Assembly (NCBI RefSeq): GCF_001839655.2
Contig: NZ_CP056087.1
Location: 930,001-994,000 of the forward strand
DNA length: 64,000 bases
Source: Pseudomonas argentinensis
Lineage (GTDB): Bacteria > Pseudomonadota > Gammaproteobacteria > Pseudomonadales > Pseudomonadaceae
Direction: 5' to 3'
In this document: one piece after another, positions 40,924 through 50,286 of the stretch
Layout: each line of letters begins with the position of its first letter
Position numbering within the stretch: the first letter of the stretch is position 1
The notes under the pieces: model-generated
The model's database searches: none
What the model was told of the DNA's origin: nothing
What the model saw: only the letters and a program-made list of their open reading frames with translations
Made by a program: the position numbers and the translations under genes

Positions 40924-40945
40924 TTATTGATCGTTCAATCAATAA
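40924..40945. promoter_or_regulatory. Candidate BetI operator upstream of betB
   Basis: TTATTGA (40924-40930) and TCAATAA (40939-40945) form a dyad around TCGTTCAA in an AT-rich patch. It resembles TetR-type bet operators built around a CGTTCAAT core. It lies between betI and betB, so it would control betBA directly. The patch CTACTTTATTTTTATTG around it probably also holds the promoter. Assignment to BetI is inference. Confidence 0.6.
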
Positions 40946-41096
40946 ACATCTCAGGGGCGACCAGAACCGCACCGGATGCGCCATGGGCGCTGGGCTTCGG
41001 GTGTTTGTAGATGAGCCGTCGGGCGGCGGAGATTTGTGGGATGAGGCCGGCCGCCTAGGTGAAACTCATCAGCCGACAGTGAGGTTCATCAACCCG

Positions 41097-41144
41097 GTGG
41101 GAGCGGGCCATGCCCGCGATTTCGCGCGCCTGGCGCGCTCCCAC
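41097..41144. repeat. REP-type palindromic hairpin between betI and betB
   Basis: Bounded by GTGGGAGC and GCTCCCAC with the core GGGCCATGCCCGCGA. It lies 48 bp after the betI stop in the 384-bp gap before betB. The rest of the gap outside this hairpin and the operator shows nothing else. Confidence 0.85.
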
Positions 41145-41192
41145 GTACGCGTCAGTCCGTAGGGCTGCAGGGAGTCTTAGAGACGATCGGGT

Positions 41193-41783
41193 TCACTCTG
41201 CCTTGGCGAGCTGCAAATCCAGGTAGTCGTAGGCGATCTGCGCGGCCTGGCGGGTGTCGAAGTTCTCGCCGGTCAGGGCGCCGCGCAGCCACAGGCCGTC
41301 GATCAGTGCGGCCAGGCCACGGGCGGCGGCGCGGGCTTGTGCTTGCGGCAATGCGCGGCGGAACTGGCCACAGAGGTTGGAATACAGGCGCTGGTCATTG
41401 ACCCGCTGCAGGCGACGCAGGGCCGGCTGGTGCATGCTGCTGGCCCAGAACGCCAGCCAGGTCTTCATGGCCGGGCCGCTGACCTGGGTGTCATCGAAGT
41501 TGCCGTCGATGATGGCGCGCAGGCGTGCCCGCGGGGTGTCTTCGCGCAACAGCTGGTAGCGCGCGTGCACCGCCTCGCGAAGCGCCTGCATGAGGTGGCG
41601 CATGGTCGCCTCGAGCAGACCGTTCTTGTCCTGGAAGTAGTGGCTGATGATGCCGTTCGACACGCCGGCAATCCGCGCGATATAGGCGATGCTGGCATCG
41701 CTCATGCCAACCTGGTCGACGGCTTCCAGGGTGGCCGCGATCAGCTGGGAGCGGCGGATCGGCTGCATTCCGACCTTGGGCAT
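41193..41783 (-). CDS. betI: Transcriptional repressor BetI
   Basis: A 196-residue TetR-family repressor that responds to choline and represses the bet genes. The N-terminal helix-turn-helix region [22 protein letters not shown] and [27 protein letters not shown] is close to BetI of other bacteria, and the C-terminal ligand domain keeps [18 protein letters not shown]. The second of two adjacent ATGs (41783) is better spaced from CGGAGAAC. Unlike the common compact betIBA operon, 384 bp separate it from betB. Confidence 0.95.
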   Translation of the reverse strand: MPKVGMQPIRRSQLIAATLEAVDQVGMSDASIAYIARIAGVSNGIISHYFQDKNGLLEATMRHLMQALREAVHARYQLLREDTPRARLRAIIDGNFDDTQVSGPAMKTWLAFWASSMHQPALRRLQRVNDQRLYSNLCGQFRRALPQAQARAAARGLAALIDGLWLRGALTGENFDTRQAAQIAYDYLDLQLAKAE

Positions 41784-41860
41784 CATGTTCTCCGGCGAGG
41801 GGTGTTTCCCGAGTCTAACAGAGCGCGCGGAGTTGTCGGCGCGTTCAGGTTTCTCAGCGC

Positions 41861-42042
41861 CTGTTCACGATCTTTATGCGTATAAAGCGGCAACTACACG
41901 GCAAAAGCGACCGTTTGCGTAAATCGTAGGACGGGCTTTAGCCCCGGCTAAAGCCACTCCTACAAGCGTATTCCAATCACCGCCCGCTCACGCCACTTAG
42001 CTGCCTAAATCGACGAATCCGGGCTGAAAGATCATGAACAGG
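41861..42042. repeat. Modular repeat element, family 2, copy B (after kdpE)
   Basis: Begins CCTGTTCACGATCTTTATGCG, AAGCGGCAACTACACGGCAAAAGCG and ends GCCACTTAGCTGCCTAAATCG, GGGCTGAAAGATCATGAACAGG, the same arms as copies at 16226 and 59288. The inside is different: GTAGGACGGGCTTTAGCC at 41926 pairs with GGCTAAAGCCACTCCTAC ending at 41963 (18-bp stem, two mismatches). It ends 3 bp from the kdpE stop. Confidence 0.78.
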
Positions 42043-42045
42043 CCT

Positions 42046-42729
42046 TCAGGCGATCAGCCGGTAGCCGACACCCGCTTCGGTGACGATCAGCCGCGGCGCC
42101 GCCGGGTCGTCGCCGAGCTTCTGGCGCAGGTGGGCGATGACGATGCGCAGGTAATGGCTGTGCTCGATATGGGTCGGGCCCCAGATGTCGCGCAGCAGTT
42201 GCTGCTGGGTGACGACCATGCCGGGGTGGCGGGCCAGGGCATCGAGCACCGCGTATTCCTTGCGGGTCAGGCTGATTTCCTGGTCGTCCAGGGTCACTCG
42301 GCGAAAGGCGAAATCGACCCGCAGCGGGCCGCTGGCCAAGGCCGCCGCAGGCTTCTCGCTGACCGGGCGGCTGCGCAGCAGGGCGCGCACGCGGGCGAGG
42401 AACTCCTGGACGCCGAAGGGCTTGCTGACGTAGTCGTTGGCGCCGTTGTCCAGGGCCTGCACCTTGTCCTTTTCACGGGCGCGCACCGACAGCACCAGCA
42501 CCGGCACGGCCGACCATTCGCGCAGGCGGGTCAGCACCTCCTGGCCGTCCAGGTCGGGCAGGCCGAGGTCGAGCACCACCAGGTCGGGTTGCTCCAGGGC
42601 CGCCAGGCGCAGCGCCACTTCGCCGCAATCGGCCTCCATTACCTGATAGCCCTGGGCCTGCAGGCCGATGCGCAGGAATTTGCGGATCGCCGCTTCGTCG
42701 TCGACCAGGAGGATGCGCGTTTCAGTCAT
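42046..42729 (-). CDS. kdpE: KdpE-like response regulator
   Basis: A 227-residue OmpR/PhoB-class regulator. The receiver domain has LLVDDEAAIRKFL, phospho-acceptor Asp in LVVLDLGLPDLDG near residue 53, and the Lys in YVSKPF. The C-terminal winged helix (LTRKEYAVLDALARHPGMVVTQQQLLRDIWGP, then THIEHSHYLRIVIAHLRQKL) fits KdpE. Its ATG overlaps the stop of the kinase gene (ATGA). No kdpFABC transporter genes are in the window; the divergent kup is the likely target. Confidence 0.9.
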   Translation of the reverse strand: MTETRILLVDDEAAIRKFLRIGLQAQGYQVMEADCGEVALRLAALEQPDLVVLDLGLPDLDGQEVLTRLREWSAVPVLVLSVRAREKDKVQALDNGANDYVSKPFGVQEFLARVRALLRSRPVSEKPAAALASGPLRVDFAFRRVTLDDQEISLTRKEYAVLDALARHPGMVVTQQQLLRDIWGPTHIEHSHYLRIVIAHLRQKLGDDPAAPRLIVTEAGVGYRLIA

Positions 42730-44252
42730 GCCGGGTTCTCGTCAGGGTGTTGCAGGGGCAGCTGCAGGATCAGGGTGGCGCCCTGGCCGGGCGCCGACTC
42801 GACCCGTGCCGTGCCGCCGTGGGCGTTGAGCATGCCCAGGCAGATCGCCAGGCCCAGGCCGGTGCCCTGGCCGCCGCGATCGCCGCGGGCGGTGGTGTAG
42901 AAGAGGTCGAAGATCTGCGCCTGTTCGCCGACGGGAATGCCCGGGCCCTGGTCGCCGATGGCGAAGCTGAAGGTCTCGCCATCGTGGCTCAGGCGGATGT
43001 CGATCACCCCGCCGGGTGGCGAGAAGCGCGCGGCGTTGTCCAGCACGTTGACCAGCGCCTGTTCGATCAGCGCGCCCTGCACCCACAGCAGCGGCAGGTC
43101 GGCGGGCACATCCATGCGCACCTGCAGGTGTTGCAGCACTGGTTGCAGGCGCTGCAAGGCAGCAGCGAGCAGGTCGCTGGCGGCCACCCAGTCGCGCTCC
43201 AGGTGCAGGCCGCCGTGGCTCAGGCGGGTCATGTCCAGCAGGTTCTGGATGTAGCGGTCCAGGCGCGAGGCTTCGCTGGCGGTGCTTTGCAGCAGGTCAT
43301 CGCGAGTCGCCGCGTCCAGGCTGTCGATGAATAGCTGCAGGGTCTCGATATTGCCGCGCATGGCGGTCAGCGGCGTGCGCAGATCATGGGACACCGAGGC
43401 GAGCAGGGCGCTGCGCAGGCGCTCGGTTTCATGTTGCAGGCGCGTATGGCCGAGGGTCTCGACCAGTTGCACACGGGCCAGGGCATGGGCAAGCAGCGGC
43501 AGCAGCACGTCGATCAGCTGGCGCTGCTCGCCGGCCGGCGGGTCGCCCTGGGCGGTGCGCATGCCCAGCAGGGCCAGCGGCTGGTCGTTGTCCAGCAATG
43601 GCCACCACCACCAGTGCGGATGGGTCAGGCTGTGGCTGTCGTAACCGCGCGGGTGACGGCTCTGCCAGGCGTGTTCGGCGCTGATGCGCTCCAGCTCGCT
43701 GAGCGCCAGCCGGCTGCCATCGGCCTGCTGCCAGTTGCCCTGAACGTCGCGGCTGAGCAGGCACAGGCGCTCGGCTGGCAGGTCCAACTGGCTGAGCATG
43801 GCGGCTAGCAGGTCGCCCTGGTCCTGGGCGCTGGACAGCCGCTCGGCGAAGCCCAGCAGACTTTCGGTCTGCCGCTGGGCCACCTGCAGGTCACGGAACT
43901 GCTGGCGCTGGCGGGCGGCGAGGTTGCCGGTCAGCAGGGCGATGAACAGGAAGAACAGCAGGGTCAGTACGTCCTGCTCGCGGTGCACCACCACCGACCA
44001 GGCCGGCGGCAGGAAGCAGAACCCGTAGGCGGCGAACGACAGCAGGGCGCACAGCAGTGCGGGGCCGACGCTGCTGCGTACCGCCACCATCAGCACCACG
44101 GCGAGAAACACCAGGGAGATGTTCGGCAGGTCCAGCCAGCGCGAGACGGCCAGGGCCAGCAGGCAACCGAGCCCGGCGGCGAGGGCGGCCAGCAGGTAGT
44201 CGCGCAGGGGAGCGGGCGGGCGGCGGGTGAGGCGATCGGCGGCGGTGGGCAT
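42726..44252 (-). CDS. KdpD-like sensor kinase lacking the N-terminal KdpD/Usp domains
   Basis: About 508 residues matching the C-terminal part of KdpD (E. coli KdpD has about 894). Four membrane helices occupy residues 15-110 (DYLLAALAAGLGCLLALAV onward), followed by a GAF-like region, the phospho-acceptor His in LLASVSHDLRTPLTAMRGN, the N box LVNVLDNAARFSPPGG, and G boxes GDQGPGIP and GQGTGLGLAICLGML. The whole cytoplasmic N-terminal KdpD domain, with the Walker-type site and Usp region, is absent. I chose ATG 44252 after GGAA; TTG 44297 and ATG 44285 are alternatives and add only 11-15 residues. It is coupled to kdpE. Confidence 0.88.
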   Translation of the reverse strand: MPTAADRLTRRPPAPLRDYLLAALAAGLGCLLALAVSRWLDLPNISLVFLAVVLMVAVRSSVGPALLCALLSFAAYGFCFLPPAWSVVVHREQDVLTLLFFLFIALLTGNLAARQRQQFRDLQVAQRQTESLLGFAERLSSAQDQGDLLAAMLSQLDLPAERLCLLSRDVQGNWQQADGSRLALSELERISAEHAWQSRHPRGYDSHSLTHPHWWWWPLLDNDQPLALLGMRTAQGDPPAGEQRQLIDVLLPLLAHALARVQLVETLGHTRLQHETERLRSALLASVSHDLRTPLTAMRGNIETLQLFIDSLDAATRDDLLQSTASEASRLDRYIQNLLDMTRLSHGGLHLERDWVAASDLLAAALQRLQPVLQHLQVRMDVPADLPLLWVQGALIEQALVNVLDNAARFSPPGGVIDIRLSHDGETFSFAIGDQGPGIPVGEQAQIFDLFYTTARGDRGGQGTGLGLAICLGMLNAHGGTARVESAPGQGATLILQLPLQHPDENPA

Positions 44253-44304
44253 GCGCAATTCCGGTGCGGGGCGTGGGCAGATCATGGCGTCGTGCAAGGT
44301 TGGC

Positions 44305-44372
44305 GTAAAGAAGCGCGCCTGCGCGTAAAAAAGCCGTAAAACTGCGCGGTGTAAAGCTGCTGCGCGCGTAAA
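44305..44372. promoter_or_regulatory. Array of five GTAAA motifs between the kinase gene and kup
   Basis: GTAAA occurs at 44305, 44325, 44336, 44351 and 44368. The second and third are 11 bp apart, reading TTTTAC-N5-TTTTAC on the minus strand, a spacing used by OmpR/PhoB-class regulators. It is a candidate KdpE binding region for kup and for the regulatory pair. Confidence 0.45.
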
Positions 44373-44422
44373 GCCAGCGTATACCTAGGGGTAATCGAGT
44401 TCATCACGGATACCCCTGCAAC

Positions 44423-46297
44423 GTGAGCACCCCCTCCCGTACCTCGCCCATTGCTCTGCTGATCGGTGCCGTCGGCATCGTCTATGGCGACATCGGTACC
44501 AGCCCGCTGTACAGCCTCAAGGAAATCTTCTCGCCGCACTACGGTGTCGGCCTGTCCCAGGCCAGTGTGCTGGGCATCCTGTCGCTGATCTTCTGGTCGC
44601 TGACCCTGGTGGTCACGATCAAGTACGTGATGTTCATCCTGCGTGCCGACAACGGCGGCGAGGGCGGCATCATGGCGCTCACCGCCCTGGCGCAACGGGC
44701 GGCCGCCGGCTACCCGCGGCTGCGCACGCTGCTGATCATGCTCGGCCTGTTCGGCGCCGCGCTGTTCTACGGCGACAGCATGCTCACGCCGGCGGTCTCG
44801 GTGCTCTCCGCGGTGGAAGGCGTCGGCCTGGTGGTCGACGGCATCGACCACTGGGTGGTGCCGCTGGCCCTGCTGATCCTGATTCCGCTGTTCCTGCTGC
44901 AGCGCCACGGCACCGCGCGCATCGGCTACCTGTTCGGGCCGGTGATGGTGATCTGGTTTCTGGTGCTTGGCGCCCTCGGCGTGCACGGCATCGCGCAGCG
45001 CCCGGAAGTGCTGCTGTCGCTCAATCCCTACTGGGCCCTGCAGTTCTTCATCGCCAATCCGCTGCTCGGCCTGACGGTAATGGGCGCCGTGGTGCTGACC
45101 ATCACCGGTGCCGAAGCGCTGTACGCCGACCTCGGCCATTTCGGCCGCAAGCCCATCGTGCATGCCTGGCTGTTGCTGGCCTTCCCCGGGCTGATCCTCA
45201 ACTACTTCGGCCAGGGCGCGCTGCTGCTGAGCGACCCCGAAGCAGTGCGCAACCCGTTCTACCTGCTGGCGCCGGGCTGGGCCTTGATCCCACTGATCGG
45301 CCTGTCGACGGTGGCCACCATCATTGCCTCCCAGGCGGTGATCACCGGGGCTTTCTCGGTCACCCGCCAGGCCATCCAGCTCGGTTACGTGCCGCGCATG
45401 CAGATCCTGCACACCTCCAGCGCCGAGCAGGGGCAGATCTACATTCCGCTGATCAACAGCCTGCTGCTGGTCGGGGTGGTGCTGCTGGTGCTCGGCTTCC
45501 AGTCGTCCAGCGGCCTGGCTGGCGCCTACGGCGTGGCGGTGACCGGCACCATGCTGTGCACCACGCTGCTGGTGTCGTCGGTGATCCTGCTGCTGTGGCG
45601 CTGGCCGAAGGTGCTGGCGGTGCCGCTGCTGGCAGTGTTCCTGCTGGTCGACGGCATCTTCTTCGCCGCCAACGTGCCGAAGATCATTGGTGGTGGCGCG
45701 GTGCCGATGGTCGTCGGCATCCTGCTGTTCGGCCTGATGACCACCTGGAAGCGTGGCCGCCAGCTGGTGCTCGAGCGGCTCGACGAACACTCCCTGGTGC
45801 TGCGCGACTTTATCGCCAGCATCGCCCTGCAGCCGCCCCATCGGGTTGCCGGCACGGCGGTGTTCCTGACCAGCCGGGTCGAGGTGGTGCCCCATGCATT
45901 GCTGCACAACCTGCTGCACAATCAGGTGCTGCACGAACGGGTGATGCTCCTGACCGTGCTCTACGAGGATCGCCCGCGGGTACCGCTGGCCGAGCGGTTC
46001 GACCTGGAGGCCTATGACCAGGGCTTCTATCGCGTGCGCCTGCGCTTCGGCTTCCTCGAGGCGCCGGACATTCCCCAGGCATTGGCCCAACTCGGTGATC
46101 AGGGCATCGACTGCCCGCCGATGCAGACCACCTACTTCCTCAGCCGGGAAACGGTGATCCCCTCCGAGCGTATCGGCATGGCCATGTGGCGCGAGCGCCT
46201 GTTCGCCGTGCTGCAGAAGAACGCCGGTAGCTCCCTGGGCTTCTTCCGCCTGCCGGTGAACCGGGTGATCGAGTTGGGCACGCAGGTGGAGATCTAG
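44423..46297 (+). CDS. kup: Low-affinity potassium transporter Kup
   Basis: A 624-residue KUP/HAK family potassium:proton symporter. Twelve membrane helices in the first ~440 residues, beginning [25 protein letters not shown], the family signature, with [15 protein letters not shown] and [17 protein letters not shown] next. The C-terminal ~180 residues are cytosolic. The GTG start at 44423 has a weak ribosome site. It is divergent from the KdpDE-like pair. A small hairpin AGCCTG-CTAC-CAGGCT overlaps the stop codon. Confidence 0.96.
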   Translation: MSTPSRTSPIALLIGAVGIVYGDIGTSPLYSLKEIFSPHYGVGLSQASVLGILSLIFWSLTLVVTIKYVMFILRADNGGEGGIMALTALAQRAAAGYPRLRTLLIMLGLFGAALFYGDSMLTPAVSVLSAVEGVGLVVDGIDHWVVPLALLILIPLFLLQRHGTARIGYLFGPVMVIWFLVLGALGVHGIAQRPEVLLSLNPYWALQFFIANPLLGLTVMGAVVLTITGAEALYADLGHFGRKPIVHAWLLLAFPGLILNYFGQGALLLSDPEAVRNPFYLLAPGWALIPLIGLSTVATIIASQAVITGAFSVTRQAIQLGYVPRMQILHTSSAEQGQIYIPLINSLLLVGVVLLVLGFQSSSGLAGAYGVAVTGTMLCTTLLVSSVILLLWRWPKVLAVPLLAVFLLVDGIFFAANVPKIIGGGAVPMVVGILLFGLMTTWKRGRQLVLERLDEHSLVLRDFIASIALQPPHRVAGTAVFLTSRVEVVPHALLHNLLHNQVLHERVMLLTVLYEDRPRVPLAERFDLEAYDQGFYRVRLRFGFLEAPDIPQALAQLGDQGIDCPPMQTTYFLSRETVIPSERIGMAMWRERLFAVLQKNAGSSLGFFRLPVNRVIELGTQVEI

Positions 46298-46335
46298 CCT
46301 GCTACCAGGCTAAAACCGCCACCGGCGCTGTACCT

Positions 46336-46381
46336 GTGGGAGCGGGCCATGCCCGCGAATCGCGCGCACAGCGCGCTCCCA
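46336..46381. repeat. REP-type palindromic hairpin after kup
   Basis: GTGGGAGCGGGCCATGCCCGCG on the left, GCGCGCTCCCAT on the right. It lies between the convergent kup and methyltransferase genes. Confidence 0.85.
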
Positions 46382-46399
46382 TAAAGGGGATGCTTCGAT

Positions 46400-47035
46400 T
46401 TACGCGCCGTCTCTGCGCCGCCACACACTCGCCAGCCACGGCTGCTGGTCGCGGGGCAGGCCGGTGGGGCGGTAGTAGTGTTCCAGTTCGTCGAAGCCGG
46501 CGGCGTCGAGCAGGCGGCGCCAGCTGTCCAGGTCATGCCAGGCGCCGTAGCGTTCGCCGCTCCAGCCTTCCTGGTTGTCGCCACGGGGGTTGGAGCTGAA
46601 GAGCACACCGCCCGGCTTCAGGCTGGCGCGCAGTTCCCTGAGCACCCGCGGCAACTCCTGGCCCGGGATATGGAACAGCACGGCGTTGGCGAAGATGCCG
46701 TCGAAGCGCGCGGCCGGCAGGTCCAGAGCGAGAAAGTCCTGCTGCCACACCTCGCAGCCGCTGTCGGCGCGGGCCATGGCAACGAACTGCGGGCAGCCGT
46801 CGAGGCCGACGGGCTGGTGGCCCAGGGCCCTGAAGGCGCGCAGATCACGGCCGGGGCCGCAGCCGAAATCCAGAATGCTCAGCGGCGCGCTGCCATGTAC
46901 ATGGCGCAGCAGCGCGTCGATGTTCTGGCTGACGTCGTGGTCGCGAGTGCCTTCGCGAAAACCGTCGGCGCTGGCCTGGTAATGGGCCAGAGTGCGGCGG
47001 GTGATCTGTTGCAATTGTTCGTGGTCGAGTGGCAT
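46400..47035 (-). CDS. Class I SAM-dependent methyltransferase
   Basis: A 211-residue class I methyltransferase. Motif I is LSILDFGCGPGRDLRAF near residue 53, motif II PVGLDGCPQFVAMAR, and post-motifs FDGIFANAVLFHIPG and LRASLKPGGVLFSS. These are typical of the Methyltransf_11/23 group without a specific substrate signature. The C-terminal YYRPTGLPRDQQPWLASVWRR is shared with small unassigned bacterial methyltransferases. ATG 47035 follows GAGG. It is divergent from polB by about 100 bp. Confidence 0.85.
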   Translation of the reverse strand: MPLDHEQLQQITRRTLAHYQASADGFREGTRDHDVSQNIDALLRHVHGSAPLSILDFGCGPGRDLRAFRALGHQPVGLDGCPQFVAMARADSGCEVWQQDFLALDLPAARFDGIFANAVLFHIPGQELPRVLRELRASLKPGGVLFSSNPRGDNQEGWSGERYGAWHDLDSWRRLLDAAGFDELEHYYRPTGLPRDQQPWLASVWRRRDGA

Positions 47036-47136
47036 GACGAACCTCAGTTCATAACCTGGTGCCCATTTAACCCCATTCTGCAGCGGTTGCGCGGGCGGGT
47101 TACCATCGCACCCTGAACAGCATTCGAGGTGGCAGG

Positions 47137-49494
47137 GTGGATCTACAGCAGGGCTTCGTCCTGACCCGGCACTGGCGCGACACGCCGGCCGGCAGCCAGG
47201 TGGAATTCTGGCTGTCGACCGATGCCGGCCCGCGTCTGGTGCGCCTGCCGCCGCAAACCTCGGTGGCCTTCATCCCCGCCGAACAGCGTGCCCGTGCCGA
47301 GGCGCTGATCGCCGGCGACAAACAGTTCGAGCTGCGCCCGTTGCAACTGCGCGATTTCCATCAGCGACCCGTGCTGGGCGTCTATTGCCGCCAGCAGCGG
47401 CCACTTGTCCAGCTCGAACAGACCCTGCGCCAGGGCGGTGTGGCCGTTTACGAGGCCGATATCCGCCCGCCCGAGCGCTACCTGATGGAGCGCTTCATCA
47501 CCGCCCCGGTGCTGTTCAGCGGCACGCCCGCCCCGGACGGCGTGCTGGTCGACGCCCAGCTCAAGCCGGCGCCGGACTACCGCCCGCAGCTCAAGCTGGT
47601 GTCCCTGGATATCGAGACCACCGCCCGTGGCGAGCTGTATTCCATCGCCCTGGAAGGCTGCGGCCAGCGGCAGGTGTACATGCTCGGGGCGCCGAACCGT
47701 GACACCGAGGTGGACTTCGACCTCGCTTACCTGGACAGCCGCGCCGCGTTGCTGGAGGCGCTCAACGACTGGCTGGAACGCCATGACCCGGATGCCATCA
47801 TCGGCTGGAACCTGGTGCAGTTCGACCTGCGTGTGCTGCACGAGCATGCCCAGCGCCTGCAGGTGCCGCTACGCCTGGGCCGTGGCGGCGAGCTGCTGAG
47901 CTGGCGCGAACACGGCGCCAGGCAGCACTTCTTCGCCAGTGCGCCGGGACGGCTGATCATCGATGGCATCGAGGCGCTGCGTTCGGCGACCTGGAGCTTC
48001 CAGTCCTTCAGCCTGGAGAACGTCGCCCAGCAGCTGCTTGGCGAGGGCAAGGCGATCGACAACCCCTACCAGCGCATGGACGAGATCAACCGCATGTTCG
48101 CCGAGGACAAGCCGGCCCTGGCCCGCTACAACCTCAAGGACTGCGAGCTGGTCACGCGCATCTTCGCCAAGACCGAGCTGCTCACCTTCCTGCTCGAACG
48201 GGCCACGGTCACCGGCCTGCCGGTGGATCGCAGTGGCGGCTCGGTGGCGGCGTTCAGCCACCTGTACATGCCGCTGATGCACCGCCAGGGTTTCGTGGCG
48301 CCCAACCAGGGCGAGCGCCCGCCCGAGGCCAGCCCCGGTGGCTTCGTCATGGATTCGCGGCCAGGGCTGTACGAGTCGGTGCTGGTGCTCGATTACAAGA
48401 GCCTGTATCCGTCGCTGATCCGCACCTTTCTGATCGACCCGGTGGGGCTGATCGAGGGGCTGCGCCAGCCCGACGACGCGCATTCGATTCCCGGCTTTCG
48501 TGGCGCACGTTTCTCGCGCACCACCCATTGCCTGCCGGCCATCGTCGAGCGCGTGTGGCAGGGCCGCGAGGCGGCCAAACGCGCCGGCAACGCGCCGCTG
48601 TCCCAAGCGCTGAAGATCATCATGAACGCCTTCTACGGTGTGCTCGGCTCCAGCGGCTGCCGCTTCTTCGATACGCGGCTGGCGTCGTCCATCACCCTGC
48701 GTGGCCATGAAGTGATGCGCCGCACCCGCGAGCTGATCGAGGCCGAAGGGCACACGGTGATCTATGGCGACACCGACTCCACCTTCGTCTGGCTGCGCCG
48801 CGCCCACGGTGAGGACGAGGCCGAGCGCATCGGCCGTGGCCTGGTGCAGCGCGTGAACGCCTGGTGGCGCGAGCATCTGCAGGCCGAGTTCGGCTTGCAG
48901 AGCGCCCTGGAGCTGCAGTTCGAGACCCATTTCAGGCGCTTTCTGATGCCGACCATTCGCGGCATGGAGGAGGGCAGCAAGAAACGCTACGCCGGGCTGA
49001 TCCGCCGCGCCGATGGTCGCGAGGACATGGTCTTCAAGGGCCTGGAAACCGTGCGCAGCGACTGGTCGCCGCTGGCCCAGCAATTCCAGCAGGAGCTGTA
49101 CCTGCGCATCTTCAAGGGCCAGCCCTACCAGGACTACGTGCGCGACTACGTGCAGCGCACCCTGGCCGGCGAGTTCGAGGAGCGCCTGGTATACCGCAAG
49201 CGCCTGCGCCGCCGCCTCGACGACTACCAGCGCAACGTGCCGCCCCACGTGCGTGCGGCGCGCCTGGCCGATGCCCATAACGACGAGATGGGCCGACCGC
49301 GCCAGTACCAGAGCGGCGGCTGGATCAGCTACGTGATCAGCGTCGCCGGCCCGGAACCCCTGGAGCTGCGCCGCGCGCCCATCGACTACGGCCATTACCT
49401 GGGCAAGCAGCTGCAGCCGGTGGCCGACGCCATCCTGCCGTTCGTGGACGATGACTTCAGTGCGTTGATCGGCGGGCAGTTGGAGTTGTTTTGA
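47137..49494 (+). CDS. polB: DNA polymerase II PolB
   Basis: A 785-residue family-B polymerase, the length of E. coli Pol II, used in lesion bypass and fork restart. Exonuclease motifs: Exo [14 protein letters not shown], Exo [16 protein letters not shown], Exo [17 protein letters not shown]. Polymerase motifs: [48 protein letters not shown]. The GTG at 47137 has GAGGTGGCAGG upstream. In E. coli the gene is LexA-regulated; I did not find a clear CTG-N10-CAG operator just upstream. It stands alone. Confidence 0.96.
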   Translation: MDLQQGFVLTRHWRDTPAGSQVEFWLSTDAGPRLVRLPPQTSVAFIPAEQRARAEALIAGDKQFELRPLQLRDFHQRPVLGVYCRQQRPLVQLEQTLRQGGVAVYEADIRPPERYLMERFITAPVLFSGTPAPDGVLVDAQLKPAPDYRPQLKLVSLDIETTARGELYSIALEGCGQRQVYMLGAPNRDTEVDFDLAYLDSRAALLEALNDWLERHDPDAIIGWNLVQFDLRVLHEHAQRLQVPLRLGRGGELLSWREHGARQHFFASAPGRLIIDGIEALRSATWSFQSFSLENVAQQLLGEGKAIDNPYQRMDEINRMFAEDKPALARYNLKDCELVTRIFAKTELLTFLLERATVTGLPVDRSGGSVAAFSHLYMPLMHRQGFVAPNQGERPPEASPGGFVMDSRPGLYESVLVLDYKSLYPSLIRTFLIDPVGLIEGLRQPDDAHSIPGFRGARFSRTTHCLPAIVERVWQGREAAKRAGNAPLSQALKIIMNAFYGVLGSSGCRFFDTRLASSITLRGHEVMRRTRELIEAEGHTVIYGDTDSTFVWLRRAHGEDEAERIGRGLVQRVNAWWREHLQAEFGLQSALELQFETHFRRFLMPTIRGMEEGSKKRYAGLIRRADGREDMVFKGLETVRSDWSPLAQQFQQELYLRIFKGQPYQDYVRDYVQRTLAGEFEERLVYRKRLRRRLDDYQRNVPPHVRAARLADAHNDEMGRPRQYQSGGWISYVISVAGPEPLELRRAPIDYGHYLGKQLQPVADAILPFVDDDFSALIGGQLELF

Positions 49495-49585
49495 ACCGGG
49501 TCGTTGTCAGACCGTTGGCCGGTTAGCCGGAACCTCACCCTTTCACTGAGTTCCTTACTGAACATTCGTAAGGAGGCGACCCGCC

Positions 49586-50137
49586 ATGGCGCTCAGTGAA
49601 AAACACAAGATGCTCACCGGCGAACTCTACCTGGCCAGTGACCCGGAGCTGCAGGCCGACTGCGCAGCTACCATGGCCTGGCTGGCGCGTTACAACGGCA
49701 GCCTGGGGTTGTCGCCGGCCGAGCGCAACCAGGTGCTGGGCGAGCGCCTGGCGGCGGTCGGCAAGGGGGTGGTGGTGCGCTCGCCGTTTCACTGCGATTA
49801 CGGCTTCAATATCAGCCTGGGCGACGGCGTGTTCATCAACTTCAACTGCGTGATTCTCGACGTGGTGGCGGTGAGCATCGGCGACAGGACGCAGATCGGC
49901 CCGGGCGTGCAGATCCTTACCGCCGACCACCCCCGTGACCCGGGCGAGCGCGAGTCCGGCCTGGAGTTCGGGCGGCCGGTGAGCATTGGCCGTAATGTGT
50001 GGATCGGCGCCGGGGCCTTGATCCTGCCGGGGGTGAGCATTGGCGACGATGCGCTGATCGGCGCCGGCAGCGTGGTGACCCGCGACGTGCCAGCCAGTGC
50101 CACGGTGGTCGGTAATCCGGCGCGGATACGCGCTTGA
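49586..50137 (+). CDS. maa: Maltose/galactoside O-acetyltransferase family protein
   Basis: A 183-residue hexapeptide-repeat acetyltransferase of the Maa/LacA/NodL group, which transfer acetyl from acetyl-CoA to sugars. The N-terminal Mac domain reads EKHKMLTGELYLASDPELQ. The left-handed helix contains NISLGDGVFINFNCVILD, TADHPRDP (catalytic His in the usual HP pair) and RNVWIGAGALILPGVSIGDDALIGAGSVVTRDVP. ATG 49586 follows AAGGAGG. It is monocistronic; the sugar acceptor is not known. Confidence 0.93.
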   Translation: MALSEKHKMLTGELYLASDPELQADCAATMAWLARYNGSLGLSPAERNQVLGERLAAVGKGVVVRSPFHCDYGFNISLGDGVFINFNCVILDVVAVSIGDRTQIGPGVQILTADHPRDPGERESGLEFGRPVSIGRNVWIGAGALILPGVSIGDDALIGAGSVVTRDVPASATVVGNPARIRA

Positions 50138-50198
50138 GCGAATCGAATAGGGGTTCGCGCGGCGCGACTGCGGTCGCCGAGCCTTTGTTTTTCTGGTT

Positions 50199-50218
50199 AT
50201 AAATAAATCGTTATTTAT
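50199..50218. promoter_or_regulatory. AT-rich perfect dyad upstream of lsfA
   Basis: ATAAATAA, ATCG, TTATTTAT. It lies in a very AT-rich patch before lsfA and near the likely promoter. CysB or another LysR-type sulfur-starvation regulator is a plausible binder, but this is inference. Confidence 0.5.
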
Positions 50219-50235
50219 TCTTTTTAATATTTCCT

Positions 50236-50280
50236 GCTCCTCAGCATAGTGGGCGCCACGCAACGACTCACCTGAGGAGC
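50236..50280 (+). promoter_or_regulatory. Leader hairpin overlapping the lsfA Shine-Dalgarno
   Basis: GCTCCTCAG (50236-50244) is the exact complement of CTGAGGAGC (50272-50280), and the right arm contains the GAGGAG ribosome site six bases before the lsfA ATG. If the transcript begins upstream, folding would hide the ribosome site, suggesting translational control. The 27-base loop has no known motif. Confidence 0.5.
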
Positions 50281-50286
50281 ACAGCC

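Noticed and set aside
44282..46090. Long open frame on the minus strand opposite kup (602 codons)
   Set aside because: It is antisense to a certain membrane-protein gene and has the Gln/His/Asp-rich composition produced by the complement of hydrophobic codons.
46298..46335. Terminator overlapping the kup stop codon
   Set aside because: AGCCTG-CTAC-CAGGCT is only a 6-bp stem and is followed by AAAACC, so it is not supported as a terminator.
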